DNA of 6,068 bases from Bacillota bacterium (GCA_020059765.1 JAGVBM010000144.1:1-6068), one strand, 5' to 3'. Shown: positions 1 to 5,679, counted from the stretch's first letter. The notes: a model not told the origin generated them from the letters alone. Numbers and translations are program-made.

Positions 1-99
1 ATGCCGGCCGCCCATCAAAAATTCTTCGCGCGTCATGAACCAGACGCCCGGCAAAGGGATGTCGAACAAGTTTATTTTCCACCAATTTGGAAATACAAA
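1..99 (-). other. Possible fragment of a minus-strand gene running off the left edge
   Basis: On the minus strand the frame is open from just after a TAA (100-102) to the window edge, 33 codons, and contains a protein-like stretch including LFDIPLPGVWFMTREEFL. The part at 1-69 is GC-rich like the genes at the right end of the window, whereas the sequence right of it is AT-rich. There is no ribosome binding site before the available ATG or TTG codons, so this looks like a gene that lost its 5' end rather than a gene start. I do not recognise the family. It could also be chance, since the same bases are open on the plus strand. Confidence 0.25.
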
Positions 100-123
100 T
101 TAATGATGTTGAATAGAGAGATT

Positions 124-141
124 GAGGGGGGGGGTTTTGTG
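124..141 (+). promoter_or_regulatory. Ribosome binding site containing a G9 run, before GTG start
   Basis: GAGGGGG at 124-130 lies about 8 bases before GTG 139-141 and merges into nine consecutive G (126-134). It is the only purine-rich Shine-Dalgarno-like stretch near the N-terminus of the following gene and decides the start at 139. The upstream ATG codons at 103 and 106 have no comparable site. Confidence 0.5.
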
Positions 142-1545
142 TTTATCTTCTTTAGTGGATTGTTCGCCGGAGTGATTATAATCCTTCTGTTTGGCCTATT
201 TTTTACACGACCCATCATTAGATGGATCGTCCGGTCTGTTGTAAAACGTTTAATGACTGACCGTTATGCCGAAAATATCTGGGAAATCGTTACGGCATCG
301 GTACGTTTGAACCCCATCATCAATATTGAGAATAGTTTGCGGGCAGAAACAGGGAAAATAATTAAACGACCATTCGGCAGCCCTCGAAAGTTTCTAAACT
401 TTGACGGCCTTATTTTTTCACCTGCACAAGTATCCATCTTACCTACCCCTGAAAATTTGACTATTGATACAAAAATAGTGATAGGTCCCTCTGCGAAAAA
501 ACCATTAGACCTTGACATTCCGATCTTGCTGGGAGCCATGGGTTATGGGGTTGCGATGAGTGAAAAGATAAGAATTGCGTTGGCCAAGGGAACAGCCGCT
601 GCAGGCACGGCGACCAATGCAGGTGAAGGAGGTTTTTTGCCGGAAGATCGTGCACACGCAAAGTATCTCATCCTCCAATACGGAAAAGCCAAGTGGTCAA
701 AAGATCCGGAGATCCTAAAACAGGCTGACGCAATAGAGATTCACCTTGGGCAAGGAGCTCATGCCTCTGCGTCGTCACAAATTCAACCCCACTATCTGCA
801 AGGAAAGGCGCGAGAAATCATGGGGTTGAAACCAGGAGAGACCGCGATTCTCCCATCCCGTCATAAAGAAATCAATGAGCCCGGCGACCTCACAACCGTA
901 GTTGATTATCTGCGATCCATTACAGGTGGTGTCCCTATTGGTGTAAAAATCTGTGCCAGCCAAAGACTCGAAGAAGATCTTGAAATTTGTATTCAGTCCA
1001 AAGTGGATTTTATCTCCATAGATGGCGGACAAGCAGGGACTAAAGGATCTCCTCCTATTTTAGAGGATGATTTTGGGCTCCCAACCATCTATGCTCTATC
1101 ACGCGCCGTGCACTATTTAAAAAAGAGGGGGGTAAAAGAACAAATTACTCTTCTAATTGGCGGAGGTTTTTTTACTCCGGGAGATTGCCTGAAAGCGTTA
1201 GCCTTAGGTGCAGATGCAGTATATATGGCAACGGCTCCTTTATTCGCCATGACCCATATACAAGCGACAAAAACCCTCCCCTTTGAGCCGCCCACAGAAA
1301 TAATTTTTTATTCCGGCAGCCTGAAGGATCAGTTTGATGCGGAGGAAGCAGCCTGCCATCTCAAAAACTTTTTCCATTCATTTGTTGAAGAAATGAAGAT
1401 AGGCGTTCAAGCGCTGGGAAAGACCTCTATTCAACAAGTGAATGCAGAAGACTTGGTCGCGCTTGATGAATGGACAAGTCAAGTAACTCAAGTACCTTTG
1501 GCTTATCATCACCCGTTACATGAGGATTCAATTCCATTAGTGTAA
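139..1545 (+). CDS. Membrane-anchored FMN-binding glutamate synthase domain protein (YerD-like)
   Basis: From GTG 139 the product is 468 residues. Residues ~1-25 form one hydrophobic membrane segment followed by a basic stretch, giving a probable N-in/C-in or N-out anchored protein. The rest is the FMN-binding alpha/beta barrel of the glutamate synthase large subunit: GAMGYG near 132-137, HLGQGAH 202-208, IDGGQAGTKGSPP 294-306, IGGGF 340-344 and ATAPL 364-368, corresponding to the FMN and 2-oxoglutarate binding loops of GltB. The cysteine cluster that in GltB follows the TAPL motif and binds the 3Fe-4S centre is absent (the sequence there is LFAMTHIQ). There is no glutaminase domain, so it cannot by itself be a normal glutamate synthase; its substrate is unknown. 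The frame stays open upstream to position 1, and ATG 103/106 are alternative starts that would include the G run in the coding sequence. It is AT-richer than the genes at the right of the window. Confidence 0.85.
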   Translation: MFIFFSGLFAGVIIILLFGLFFTRPIIRWIVRSVVKRLMTDRYAENIWEIVTASVRLNPIINIENSLRAETGKIIKRPFGSPRKFLNFDGLIFSPAQVSILPTPENLTIDTKIVIGPSAKKPLDLDIPILLGAMGYGVAMSEKIRIALAKGTAAAGTATNAGEGGFLPEDRAHAKYLILQYGKAKWSKDPEILKQADAIEIHLGQGAHASASSQIQPHYLQGKAREIMGLKPGETAILPSRHKEINEPGDLTTVVDYLRSITGGVPIGVKICASQRLEEDLEICIQSKVDFISIDGGQAGTKGSPPILEDDFGLPTIYALSRAVHYLKKRGVKEQITLLIGGGFFTPGDCLKALALGADAVYMATAPLFAMTHIQATKTLPFEPPTEIIFYSGSLKDQFDAEEAACHLKNFFHSFVEEMKIGVQALGKTSIQQVNAEDLVALDEWTSQVTQVPLAYHHPLHEDSIPLV

Positions 1546-1587
1546 ACCTTTGGAATAGTAGAGCCTTCTGCTGGAGCGGTTCGTTTG

Positions 1588-1606
1588 ACTCTGCTAGGAG
1601 TTTTTT
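1588..1606 (+). terminator. Probable weak intrinsic terminator of the FMN-protein gene
   Basis: ACTCT (1588-1592), loop GCTA and GGAGT (1597-1601) form a 5-bp stem with one G-U pair that runs straight into six T (1601-1606). It lies 43 bases after the stop codon of the plus-strand gene. The stem is short, so efficiency is doubtful. Confidence 0.4.
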
Positions 1607-1637
1607 CGGGTAAGCGCACGTCGTACCAGCCCGAAAA
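1603..1637. repeat. 8-bp inverted repeat, 19-base spacer
   Basis: TTTTCGGG (1603-1610) and CCCGAAAA (1630-1637) are perfect inverted copies. Neither strand has a T-tract after the second arm, so this is not an ordinary terminator. It sits between the convergent FMN-protein and protease genes and overlaps the T-run of the putative terminator at 1588-1606. Confidence 0.4.
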
Positions 1638-1663
1638 CCTGTATGATGCCTTGCTCTATCCGA

Positions 1664-1699
1664 AGGGAACGGATGTTTCTGATTACCCTCCGCTTCCCT
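1664..1699. repeat. Bulged inverted repeat at the 3' end of the protease gene
   Basis: AGGGAACGGA (1664-1673) pairs with TCCG-C-TTCCCT (1689-1699), 10 bp with a one-base bulge and a 15-base loop. It reaches into the stop codon of the minus-strand protease gene (1698-1700). No T-tract follows on the minus strand, so it may stabilise the mRNA end rather than terminate transcription; this function is inferred. Confidence 0.35.
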
Positions 1700-2501
1700 A
1701 AGCATGCTGTTCTGGCTTGCTCGGGTGCTTGATCTCCAGATAAAGGTTCACCAGCAGTAAGATGGCAAAATACAAGATCCCATTGATACCTGGACTTATA
1801 AACCACTTCATATAATGCAGGTTTGCATACAGCGCCGCAACGATGGCGTTGTTCATCGTGTGCAACAAGACTGTTGGCCAGACGCTCCCCGTCGACAGAC
1901 GAATCCGATTATACAAGAAGCCCATGTTGAGGAGTGCAAGGTACGCTGTCACCACAAAAACAACGACGTTCTGGTAAGGGGAATACTCAAGCAGCAGTGT
2001 GCGCGGCGTCATGACCAGCCACAGGGGCAGATGCCAAGTGGCCCATATCAGGCTGGACAAAAAAGAGGCGGATTGGTAGCCCATGTACTCATGCAGTCTT
2101 GGAAAAAGAAAGCCGCGCCAATTGATCTCTTCAAATATGTTTTTGACAAACAAAACCGGCAGTGTAGCAATCGACGCGGTTAGTATGGTGGAAAAGAGAT
2201 CGCCCGTCATGCGTTCCTCGATGCCGCCTGCCAAGTATCCGATGCCGGTGATGATCAAGAAGGCGGCGATATCAAACAACGCGGCAAAGAGATACCATTT
2301 GTAGTGCCTTTTGAAGTGAGGATGAAAGCCGAGTGAACCAAGTCTTTTGATGCTGAACAAAACCATGGCCAGAGTGGGCAGCATCAGCAAGAAAAGCTTG
2401 CCCAGCCCTTCGGTGACGTCGTTGCCTAAAAGCATATCCAATCCAAGGCCGAGCCAGCCGGAAGAAATCACAATCAGGATCGAGAAAATGAGTGATTTCA
2501 T
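1698..2501 (-). CDS. CPBP family intramembrane glutamic endopeptidase (CAAX protease/ABI-like)
   Basis: The product is a 267-residue polytopic membrane protein with about seven hydrophobic segments. The three family motifs are present in order: EEINWRG at 124-130 (EExxxR, E124/E125/R129), WATWHLP at 153-159 (H157), and LLHTMNN at 212-218 (H214, N218). Together these make the intramembrane active site of the Rce1/ABI family, which in bacteria includes CAAX-type proteases, bacteriocin self-immunity proteins and other membrane proteases. The substrate cannot be told. The start ATG at 2501 follows GGGAGAGGTG at 2511-2520 with about nine bases between; an in-frame GTG at 2522 lies before this site and has no support. 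All catalytic residues are intact and length is normal, so it should be active. It lies directly downstream of a truncated serine recombinase, and no bacteriocin gene is visible nearby. Confidence 0.9.
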   Translation of the reverse strand: MKSLIFSILIVISSGWLGLGLDMLLGNDVTEGLGKLFLLMLPTLAMVLFSIKRLGSLGFHPHFKRHYKWYLFAALFDIAAFLIITGIGYLAGGIEERMTGDLFSTILTASIATLPVLFVKNIFEEINWRGFLFPRLHEYMGYQSASFLSSLIWATWHLPLWLVMTPRTLLLEYSPYQNVVVFVVTAYLALLNMGFLYNRIRLSTGSVWPTVLLHTMNNAIVAALYANLHYMKWFISPGINGILYFAILLLVNLYLEIKHPSKPEQHA

Positions 2502-2532
2502 ATTCGGAAACACCTCTCCCACAATTTCTGCG

Positions 2533-2564
2533 ATTGTAAACGTTTGGTCTTAACTTTGTGTCAA
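2533..2564 (-). promoter_or_regulatory. Possible promoter of the CPBP protease gene
   Basis: On the minus strand a perfect TTGACA (2559-2564) is followed after 20 bases by TACAAT (2533-2538), about 31 bases before the ATG at 2501. The spacing is 2-3 bases longer than ideal for sigma-A, so the promoter would be weak or use a shifted -10. I found no clear ECF (sigma-W type) promoter instead. Confidence 0.35.
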
Positions 2565-2580
2565 GCAAACTGGGGCAAGT

Positions 2581-2673
2581 CCAGTAATCGTTCAGCCCCT
2601 CCTCCTGATTGATGACCGACGTGTCCTGCTCTTCAGACACCGTCGAGACCCGAATGTATGCGCCTACGTTCAT
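2581..2673 (-). pseudogene. N-terminal remnant of a serine site-specific recombinase (resolvase/integrase)
   Basis: From ATG 2673 the minus strand encodes MNVGAYIRVST, then EEQDTSVINQEEGLNDYW, the start of the serine recombinase catalytic domain. The YxRVST motif carries the catalytic serine (residue 10) and the following EEQ...S...Q matches the conserved end of strand 1 and start of helix A. After about residue 31 the resemblance stops and the sequence becomes the promoter region of the CPBP gene; the frame happens to stay open into that gene but is not recombinase-like there. No other recombinase part is seen in the window. A promoter (2713-2741) and ribosome binding site (2680-2685) precede it, so the stub may still be transcribed. 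It is probably left from a lost mobile element or a deletion, and cannot be active. Confidence 0.65.
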
Positions 2674-2679
2674 CGGTTT

Positions 2680-2696
2680 TCCCCCGTTTCCGGGGA
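2680..2696 (-). promoter_or_regulatory. GNRA-capped hairpin holding the recombinase ribosome binding site
   Basis: On the minus strand CCCCG (2695-2691), loop GAAA (2690-2687) and CGGGG (2686-2682) form a 5-bp stem extended by one U-G pair. The Shine-Dalgarno sequence GGGGGA (2685-2680), six bases before ATG 2673, lies in the 3' arm. Pairing could hold down translation of the recombinase; this effect is inferred. Confidence 0.45.
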
Positions 2697-2712
2697 GAGG
2701 GGGTGCAGTCGA

Positions 2713-2741
2713 ATTATACCTCATGATCGGCCGCCTTTGAA
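2713..2741 (-). promoter_or_regulatory. Sigma-A-type promoter driving the recombinase remnant
   Basis: TTCAAA (2736-2741), exactly 17 bases, then perfect TATAAT (2713-2718) on the minus strand. Transcription would begin near 2706, about 33 bases before the recombinase ATG. The promoter overlaps the 3' end of the small ORF upstream (stop 2721-2723). Confidence 0.6.
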
Positions 2742-2840
2742 GCGCCTTTTCAACAAAGCGCATAAAAGGAAGGTTAGGCTCTGATCGCCCTCGAACCGCC
2801 GTTCCACTTGCCGTTCGCCATAGAGGATAATATTTTTCAT
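2721..2840 (-). CDS. Small ORF of unknown function, 39 residues
   Basis: The ORF runs from ATG 2840 to TGA 2721-2723. The main argument for it is a strong ribosome binding site, GGAGG, eight bases before the ATG. The product starts MKNIILYGERQVERR and ends in KRRFKGGRS; it is basic, with a short hydrophobic patch (LTFLLCALL), and has no motif I recognise. It lies between the toxin-antitoxin terminator and the recombinase remnant and reads in the same direction. It may be a genuine small gene, a leader peptide, or the truncated 5' end of a lost gene. No clear promoter of its own was seen. Confidence 0.4.
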   Translation of the reverse strand: MKNIILYGERQVERRFEGDQSLTFLLCALLKRRFKGGRS

Positions 2841-2879
2841 AGCGTTTTTCCTCCATTTCCTTATCCGAAAAAAGACATG

Positions 2880-2906
2880 AAAAAAGACCGTCCCGTTGGA
2901 ACGGTC
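2880..2906 (-). terminator. Intrinsic terminator of the toxin-antitoxin operon
   Basis: On the minus strand GACCGTTCC, loop AAC and GGGACGGTC form a 9-bp stem (one U-G pair) at 2886-2906, followed by six T (2880-2885). It lies 29 bases after the toxin stop codon (2936-2938). Confidence 0.85.
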
Positions 2907-2935
2907 GAATCAATCCGTATGATTTCAAATAAAGC

Positions 2936-3158
2936 CTATTTTGTCACACGTTTCCGTTTCGTTCTTGAAGGCAGAATGTTGATGACATCCACAACGCGAT
3001 CACGTTCGTGAACGGCGTAATAAATCAAATAGTTCAGCAGCATATGCTTGCTTTTTCCATAGGTGATCCGCCGAAAAGAAATTCTCGATTCGATCCAGGC
3101 ACAAATCAAACTCGTCCTTAAAAATAATACGGAAGGGCCGGTTATTTCCTTCTGCCAC
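2936..3158 (-). pseudogene. RelE/ParE-like toxin gene, frameshifted
   Basis: The reading frame begins at GTG 3158 behind GGAGAA, overlapping the antitoxin end by 17 bases, the usual type II toxin-antitoxin layout. It reads NRPFRIIFKDEFDLCLDRIENFF, then leaves homology and stops at TGA 3000-3002 (52 codons). The C-terminal part of a RelE/ParE toxin, RRITYGKSKHMLLNYLIYYAV followed by VVDVINILPSRTKRKR, is encoded in the +1 frame from about 3073 to the TAG at 2936-2938. The shift lies near TTTCTTTTC (about 3074-3083), where one extra base would explain it. Even when joined the product is only about 72 residues against the usual 85-100, so an internal deletion is also possible. The toxin is probably inactive. 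An alternative is a sequencing error in the T-run, or a real frameshift site. The RelE/ParE call rests on the C-terminal strand pattern. Confidence 0.6.
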
Positions 3159-3414
3159 GGCGCTTCTCCTTCAATTCGCTTGCCGTGTACCCTTTCATGT
3201 CGAGATTATCCAAGTATTTTTGCAGAGAAGCTTTCAGTTCGGGATAGTCCTCAATTTCGTGGGCCAAGTCCAGTTCGGAATCATCTTCCGCGATCAGCTC
3301 AAAGTTTTCCACTTCTACAGAAACCAGTTTGCCCTCAATAACGAAAAGGCCGGATTGCCTGCCTTCCAGCGCATGTAAAAGCTCTTCCTTAGCTTGATCG
3401 CTTAACTGGTTCAT
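3142..3414 (-). CDS. Putative type II antitoxin, 90 residues
   Basis: ATG 3414 is chosen because GGAGGTGAG ends five bases before it; a longer upstream frame exists but crosses the promoter. The 90-residue product has a short helical start (LSDQAKEELLHALEG), a likely beta segment (SGLFVIEGKLVSVEVENFEL), an acidic middle and a helical, very basic C-terminus ending KEKRRGRRK. No standard DNA-binding motif (AbrB, HTH, RHH) is obvious. It is called an antitoxin because the next gene overlaps it by 17 bases and is toxin-like, and because its small acidic/basic architecture fits. The frame is intact while its toxin partner is broken. A promoter with clustered palindromes (3433-3468) directly precedes it, and the operon ends in a terminator at 2880-2906. 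Confidence 0.6.
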   Translation of the reverse strand: MNQLSDQAKEELLHALEGRQSGLFVIEGKLVSVEVENFELIAEDDSELDLAHEIEDYPELKASLQKYLDNLDMKGYTASELKEKRRGRRK

Positions 3415-3432
3415 GCCACTCACCTCCATTTC

Positions 3433-3468
3433 ATTATAACAAAATCGTGGAATATTCGCGAAAGCTTT
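3433..3468 (-). promoter_or_regulatory. Promoter and palindrome cluster of the toxin-antitoxin operon
   Basis: A perfect TATAAT on the minus strand (3433-3438) lies 18 bases before the antitoxin ATG. Where the -35 should be there is no good hexamer, but three consecutive 8-bp perfect palindromes overlap each other: GAATATTC (3450-3457), TTCGCGAA (3455-3462) and AAAGCTTT (3461-3468). Type II antitoxins usually repress their own operon by binding such palindromes, so an operator here is a reasonable inference. Confidence 0.5.
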
Positions 3469-3555
3469 GTCATGCAAGATGCCCGCCTATGACGGGAGCA
3501 AGACCATTTGATATAGAGTCAGTTGTTGAATCGCTGCTTGGTCAAAAACAACAAT

Positions 3556-3598
3556 AAAAAGGCCCACCTTGGTACGCATTGTAAAGAGGCGTGGTGGG
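3556..3598 (-). terminator. Intrinsic-terminator-like hairpin downstream of rlmD
   Basis: On the minus strand CCCACC (3593-3598) plus ACGC (3589-3592) pair with GCGT (3574-3577) and GGTGGG (3563-3568), with a 5-base bulge at 3569-3573 and an 11-base loop. After CC come five T (3556-3560) and a further T-rich stretch. It would end rlmD transcripts about 110-150 bases after the stop codon. Confidence 0.5.
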
Positions 3599-3694
3599 AT
3601 CTGTTGATCTCATACTACAGGAATTATATGACATCGTCAAACCACGCCTTGTTCCTTATGATTGTTGGTAGACGTTCGCTGCTCCACCGACAAT
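3556..3694 (-). other. Structured noncoding region with competing hairpins; possible small RNA or attenuator
   Basis: No gene is seen between 3415 and 3706. Within it the minus-strand RNA could form three elements in order. First, a 12-bp hairpin with one mismatch and a 10-base loop (arms 3683-3694 and 3661-3672). Second, a 9-bp perfect pair AGGCGTGGT/ACCACGCCT (3641-3649 with 3587-3595), whose 45-base interior holds two smaller inverted repeats (GATC-TGTT-GATC and TCATA/TATGA), making a three-way-junction shape possible. Third, the terminator-like hairpin at 3556-3598. The second and third share bases 3589-3595 and cannot coexist. A TATAAT lies inside at about 3623-3628 but lacks a -35. It matches no RNA family I can name; it may also be the end of a lost insertion sequence. 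Confidence 0.35.
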
Positions 3695-3706
3695 TACACA
3701 AATCCC

Positions 3707-5092
3707 CTATTTTTCCAAAATCAATGACGATATCGACTCCACATGAAACGTCTGCGGGAACATATCCACCGGCTGGACTTCCTGGGTTTTGTACCCCCGA
3801 TCCTCCAGGTAGCGCAGGTCACGGGCCAAGGTGCTCGGGTTGCAGCTGACATAGACAACCCGCTCCGGCTGCATGTCGACAATCGTCTGCAGGAGCGCTT
3901 CTTCCAGTCCCTTGCGCGGCGGGTCAACCACAACCACGTCGGGGCGCAGCCCCCGGGCTTCGAACAGTTCCGGAATCACTTGTTCCGCTTGCCCCACCAG
4001 GAATTCGACATTCTCGATCCCGTTCAATTCCGCATTGATCTTCGCGTCTTCGATCGCATCGGCCACCACCTCGACACCGATGACCCGTTTTGCCTGTTGT
4101 GACAGGAACAAGGAGATCGTGCCAATGCCGCAGTACGCGTCAATCACCGTTTCGTCCCCGTTCAGCCGGGCGTACTCCAACGCTTTGTCGTACAAGACTT
4201 TCGTCTGCACCGGATTAACCTGGAAAAACGACCTGGCCGAGATCGAGAAGCGGATGTCGCCAATCCGGTCTTCAATGGTGTCCTTCCCCCATAGCGTCAC
4301 CGTTTCCTGCCCGAAAATGACGTTGGTGATCGACGGGTTGATGTTCTGAATGATCGACACCAAATGCGGAATCCACTCCCTTAACTGTTCGATCAGCTTG
4401 TGTTTATGCGGAATTTCCCTTTCTTTGGTGACCAGCACCACCATGGTTTCCTTTGTATGATACCCGACCCGCGCGACAATGTGGCGCACCAATCCCCGAT
4501 GCCCCTTTTCATCGTACGGCCGAATCCCCAACTCATTCAAAATCCGCTTCGTTGTATTCACGATCTCGTCGCTGTACGGGTGCTGGATCAGGCACCCCTG
4601 CATGTCGATAATCTCGTGCGTTCTCGGCGCGTAAAAACCGGCGACCATCCGGCCGTCCACCCATCCCACCGGCACCTGCGACTTGTTCCGGTATTTCCAG
4701 GGCTCGTCCATGCCCAAGGTCGGATGCACCGGCACTCCTTCCAGTTTGCCGATTCTCGCAAGAGCGTCCGCCACGATTTGACGTTTGTGCTGCAGTTGTC
4801 CCTCATAGGTCATGTGCTGCAGCTGGCAGCCGCCGCATTGATGATAGATCGGACAGGGCGGCTGCGCCCGGTGCCGCGACGGTTGCATCACCTCGAGCAA
4901 TTGGGCGAATCCGTAGTTTTTGTTCAGTTTCGTCACCCTGACTCTGACCTGTTCTCCACTCAGGGCGCCCGGTACAAACAAGGCGTAGCCTTCGTATTTG
5001 CCCACGCCTTCCCCTTCGTGTCCCTGGCCGGTGATGTATAGCTCAATCATTTGGTTTTTCCGGACCGGTATGGTCTCCGTCATTTTTGCCAT
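3707..5092 (-). CDS. rlmD: 23S rRNA (uracil-C5)-methyltransferase RlmD/RlmCD (TrmA/RumA family)
   Basis: This 461-residue AdoMet-dependent enzyme methylates C5 of uridine in 23S rRNA. Domains in order: TRAM RNA-binding domain (about 10-68); 4Fe-4S cluster cysteines C80, C86, C89 (CPIYHQCGGC) and C167; then the Rossmann methyltransferase with AdoMet loop DAYCGIGT (318-325), VDPPRKG (389-395), catalytic nucleophile C417 in VSCNPS, and general base E452 in HVES. It is very close in order and wording to Bacillus subtilis YefA (RlmCD), which modifies both U747 and U1939; whether this one does one or both cannot be seen. Start ATG 5092 follows AAGGGAAG; ATG 5083 is an alternative that would overlap the upstream stop as ATGA. 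It overlaps the 3' end of the cyclodeaminase gene and is likely translated in the same operon. Confidence 0.95.
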   Translation of the reverse strand: MAKMTETIPVRKNQMIELYITGQGHEGEGVGKYEGYALFVPGALSGEQVRVRVTKLNKNYGFAQLLEVMQPSRHRAQPPCPIYHQCGGCQLQHMTYEGQLQHKRQIVADALARIGKLEGVPVHPTLGMDEPWKYRNKSQVPVGWVDGRMVAGFYAPRTHEIIDMQGCLIQHPYSDEIVNTTKRILNELGIRPYDEKGHRGLVRHIVARVGYHTKETMVVLVTKEREIPHKHKLIEQLREWIPHLVSIIQNINPSITNVIFGQETVTLWGKDTIEDRIGDIRFSISARSFFQVNPVQTKVLYDKALEYARLNGDETVIDAYCGIGTISLFLSQQAKRVIGVEVVADAIEDAKINAELNGIENVEFLVGQAEQVIPELFEARGLRPDVVVVDPPRKGLEEALLQTIVDMQPERVVYVSCNPSTLARDLRYLEDRGYKTQEVQPVDMFPQTFHVESISSLILEK

Positions 5093-5679
5093 GCTTCTTC
5101 CCTTGCCTTTTCCAAAATTCGGTCTGCCGCCTGATGGGCCAACCGCCGCCATTCCTCAACTCGGGCGAGCAGTACGGGATCTCCGCCGCCGCCCCATTCG
5201 ATATCGCACATTTCAATTTCAAAAATCGCATCCGCCGCGCCGCGACCCAGGTGGGCGATGGCGCGCACATCGGCACGAACCGACGGATTCGTCCGGTCCG
5301 CCACATCTTCTGTCAACTGCAGGACTTTCAGCAGCCTGGAGGCAATCTTTGACGGCACGGCAATCTGATGGCGCACACACGCCGAACCCTCGCCGCGAAT
5401 CAACTGGGCCGCTGCTTGCACATCCTCGTCCGCAAAGCGCAGCAGGTTTTCCGCTCATTGCCGCGTTTCGTCCGCGATTCGCTGCCAGTCCTCGCCGATC
5501 TGCGAAGCGGATACGCGAACCACCAGTCCGGCAAGGCTGGCCAGCATTGCACCGACGGCGGCAATCACCGCACCGCCTGCAGGGCTGGGAATGTCAGGAT
5601 AACTAACTTCCCGGCAAAATTCGGTCAACGAAAGTTCCCGATACAGTCGTGCTTCCGTTTCACCCTCTGTTCCCGCCAT
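5080..5679 (-). pseudogene. Cyclodeaminase/cyclohydrolase (FTCD_C) family gene with one in-frame TGA
   Basis: The full frame from ATG 5679 (preceded by AGGTGG) to TGA 5080-5082 is 199 codons, a normal length for the formiminotetrahydrofolate cyclodeaminase-like family that acts on folate one-carbon derivatives. The N-terminal part shows SLTEFCREV and the glycine-rich PSPAGGA (31-37) expected of the folate-binding loop; the C-terminal part has VPSKIA, TNPSVRAD and GAADAIFEIEM in the family order. The frame is broken only by TGA at 5455-5457 (codon 75), between TRQ and AENLLRFADEDV. No base is inserted or lost: both halves are in the same frame. TGA is a stop elsewhere here (for example at this gene's own end), so codon reassignment is unlikely. 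It is either a recent nonsense mutation, a sequencing error, or readthrough. Restart after the TGA lacks a good ribosome binding site. It overlaps rlmD by 13 bases. Confidence 0.8.

Noticed and set aside
1603..1637. Terminator for the CPBP gene on the minus strand
   Set aside because: The inverted repeat is perfect but is followed by A and C, not T, on the minus strand.
2272..2928. Long minus-strand open frame of 218 codons containing the recombinase-like peptide
   Set aside because: Only codons from ATG 2673 to about 2581 look like a real protein; the rest overlaps the CPBP gene and the small ORF in other frames and has no ribosome binding site.
3478..3580. 30-codon minus-strand reading frame beginning MRTKVGLFIVVFDQ
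   Set aside because: No ribosome binding site, and it starts inside the terminator-like hairpin.
3556..3694. T-box riboswitch
   Set aside because: The conserved T-box sequence and specifier stem are not recognisable, and no amino-acid or tRNA-ligase gene follows; only the competing-hairpin logic is similar.
4400..5041. 213-codon plus-strand open frame opposite rlmD
   Set aside because: It is the antisense shadow of a confidently identified gene, without ribosome binding site or recognisable motifs.
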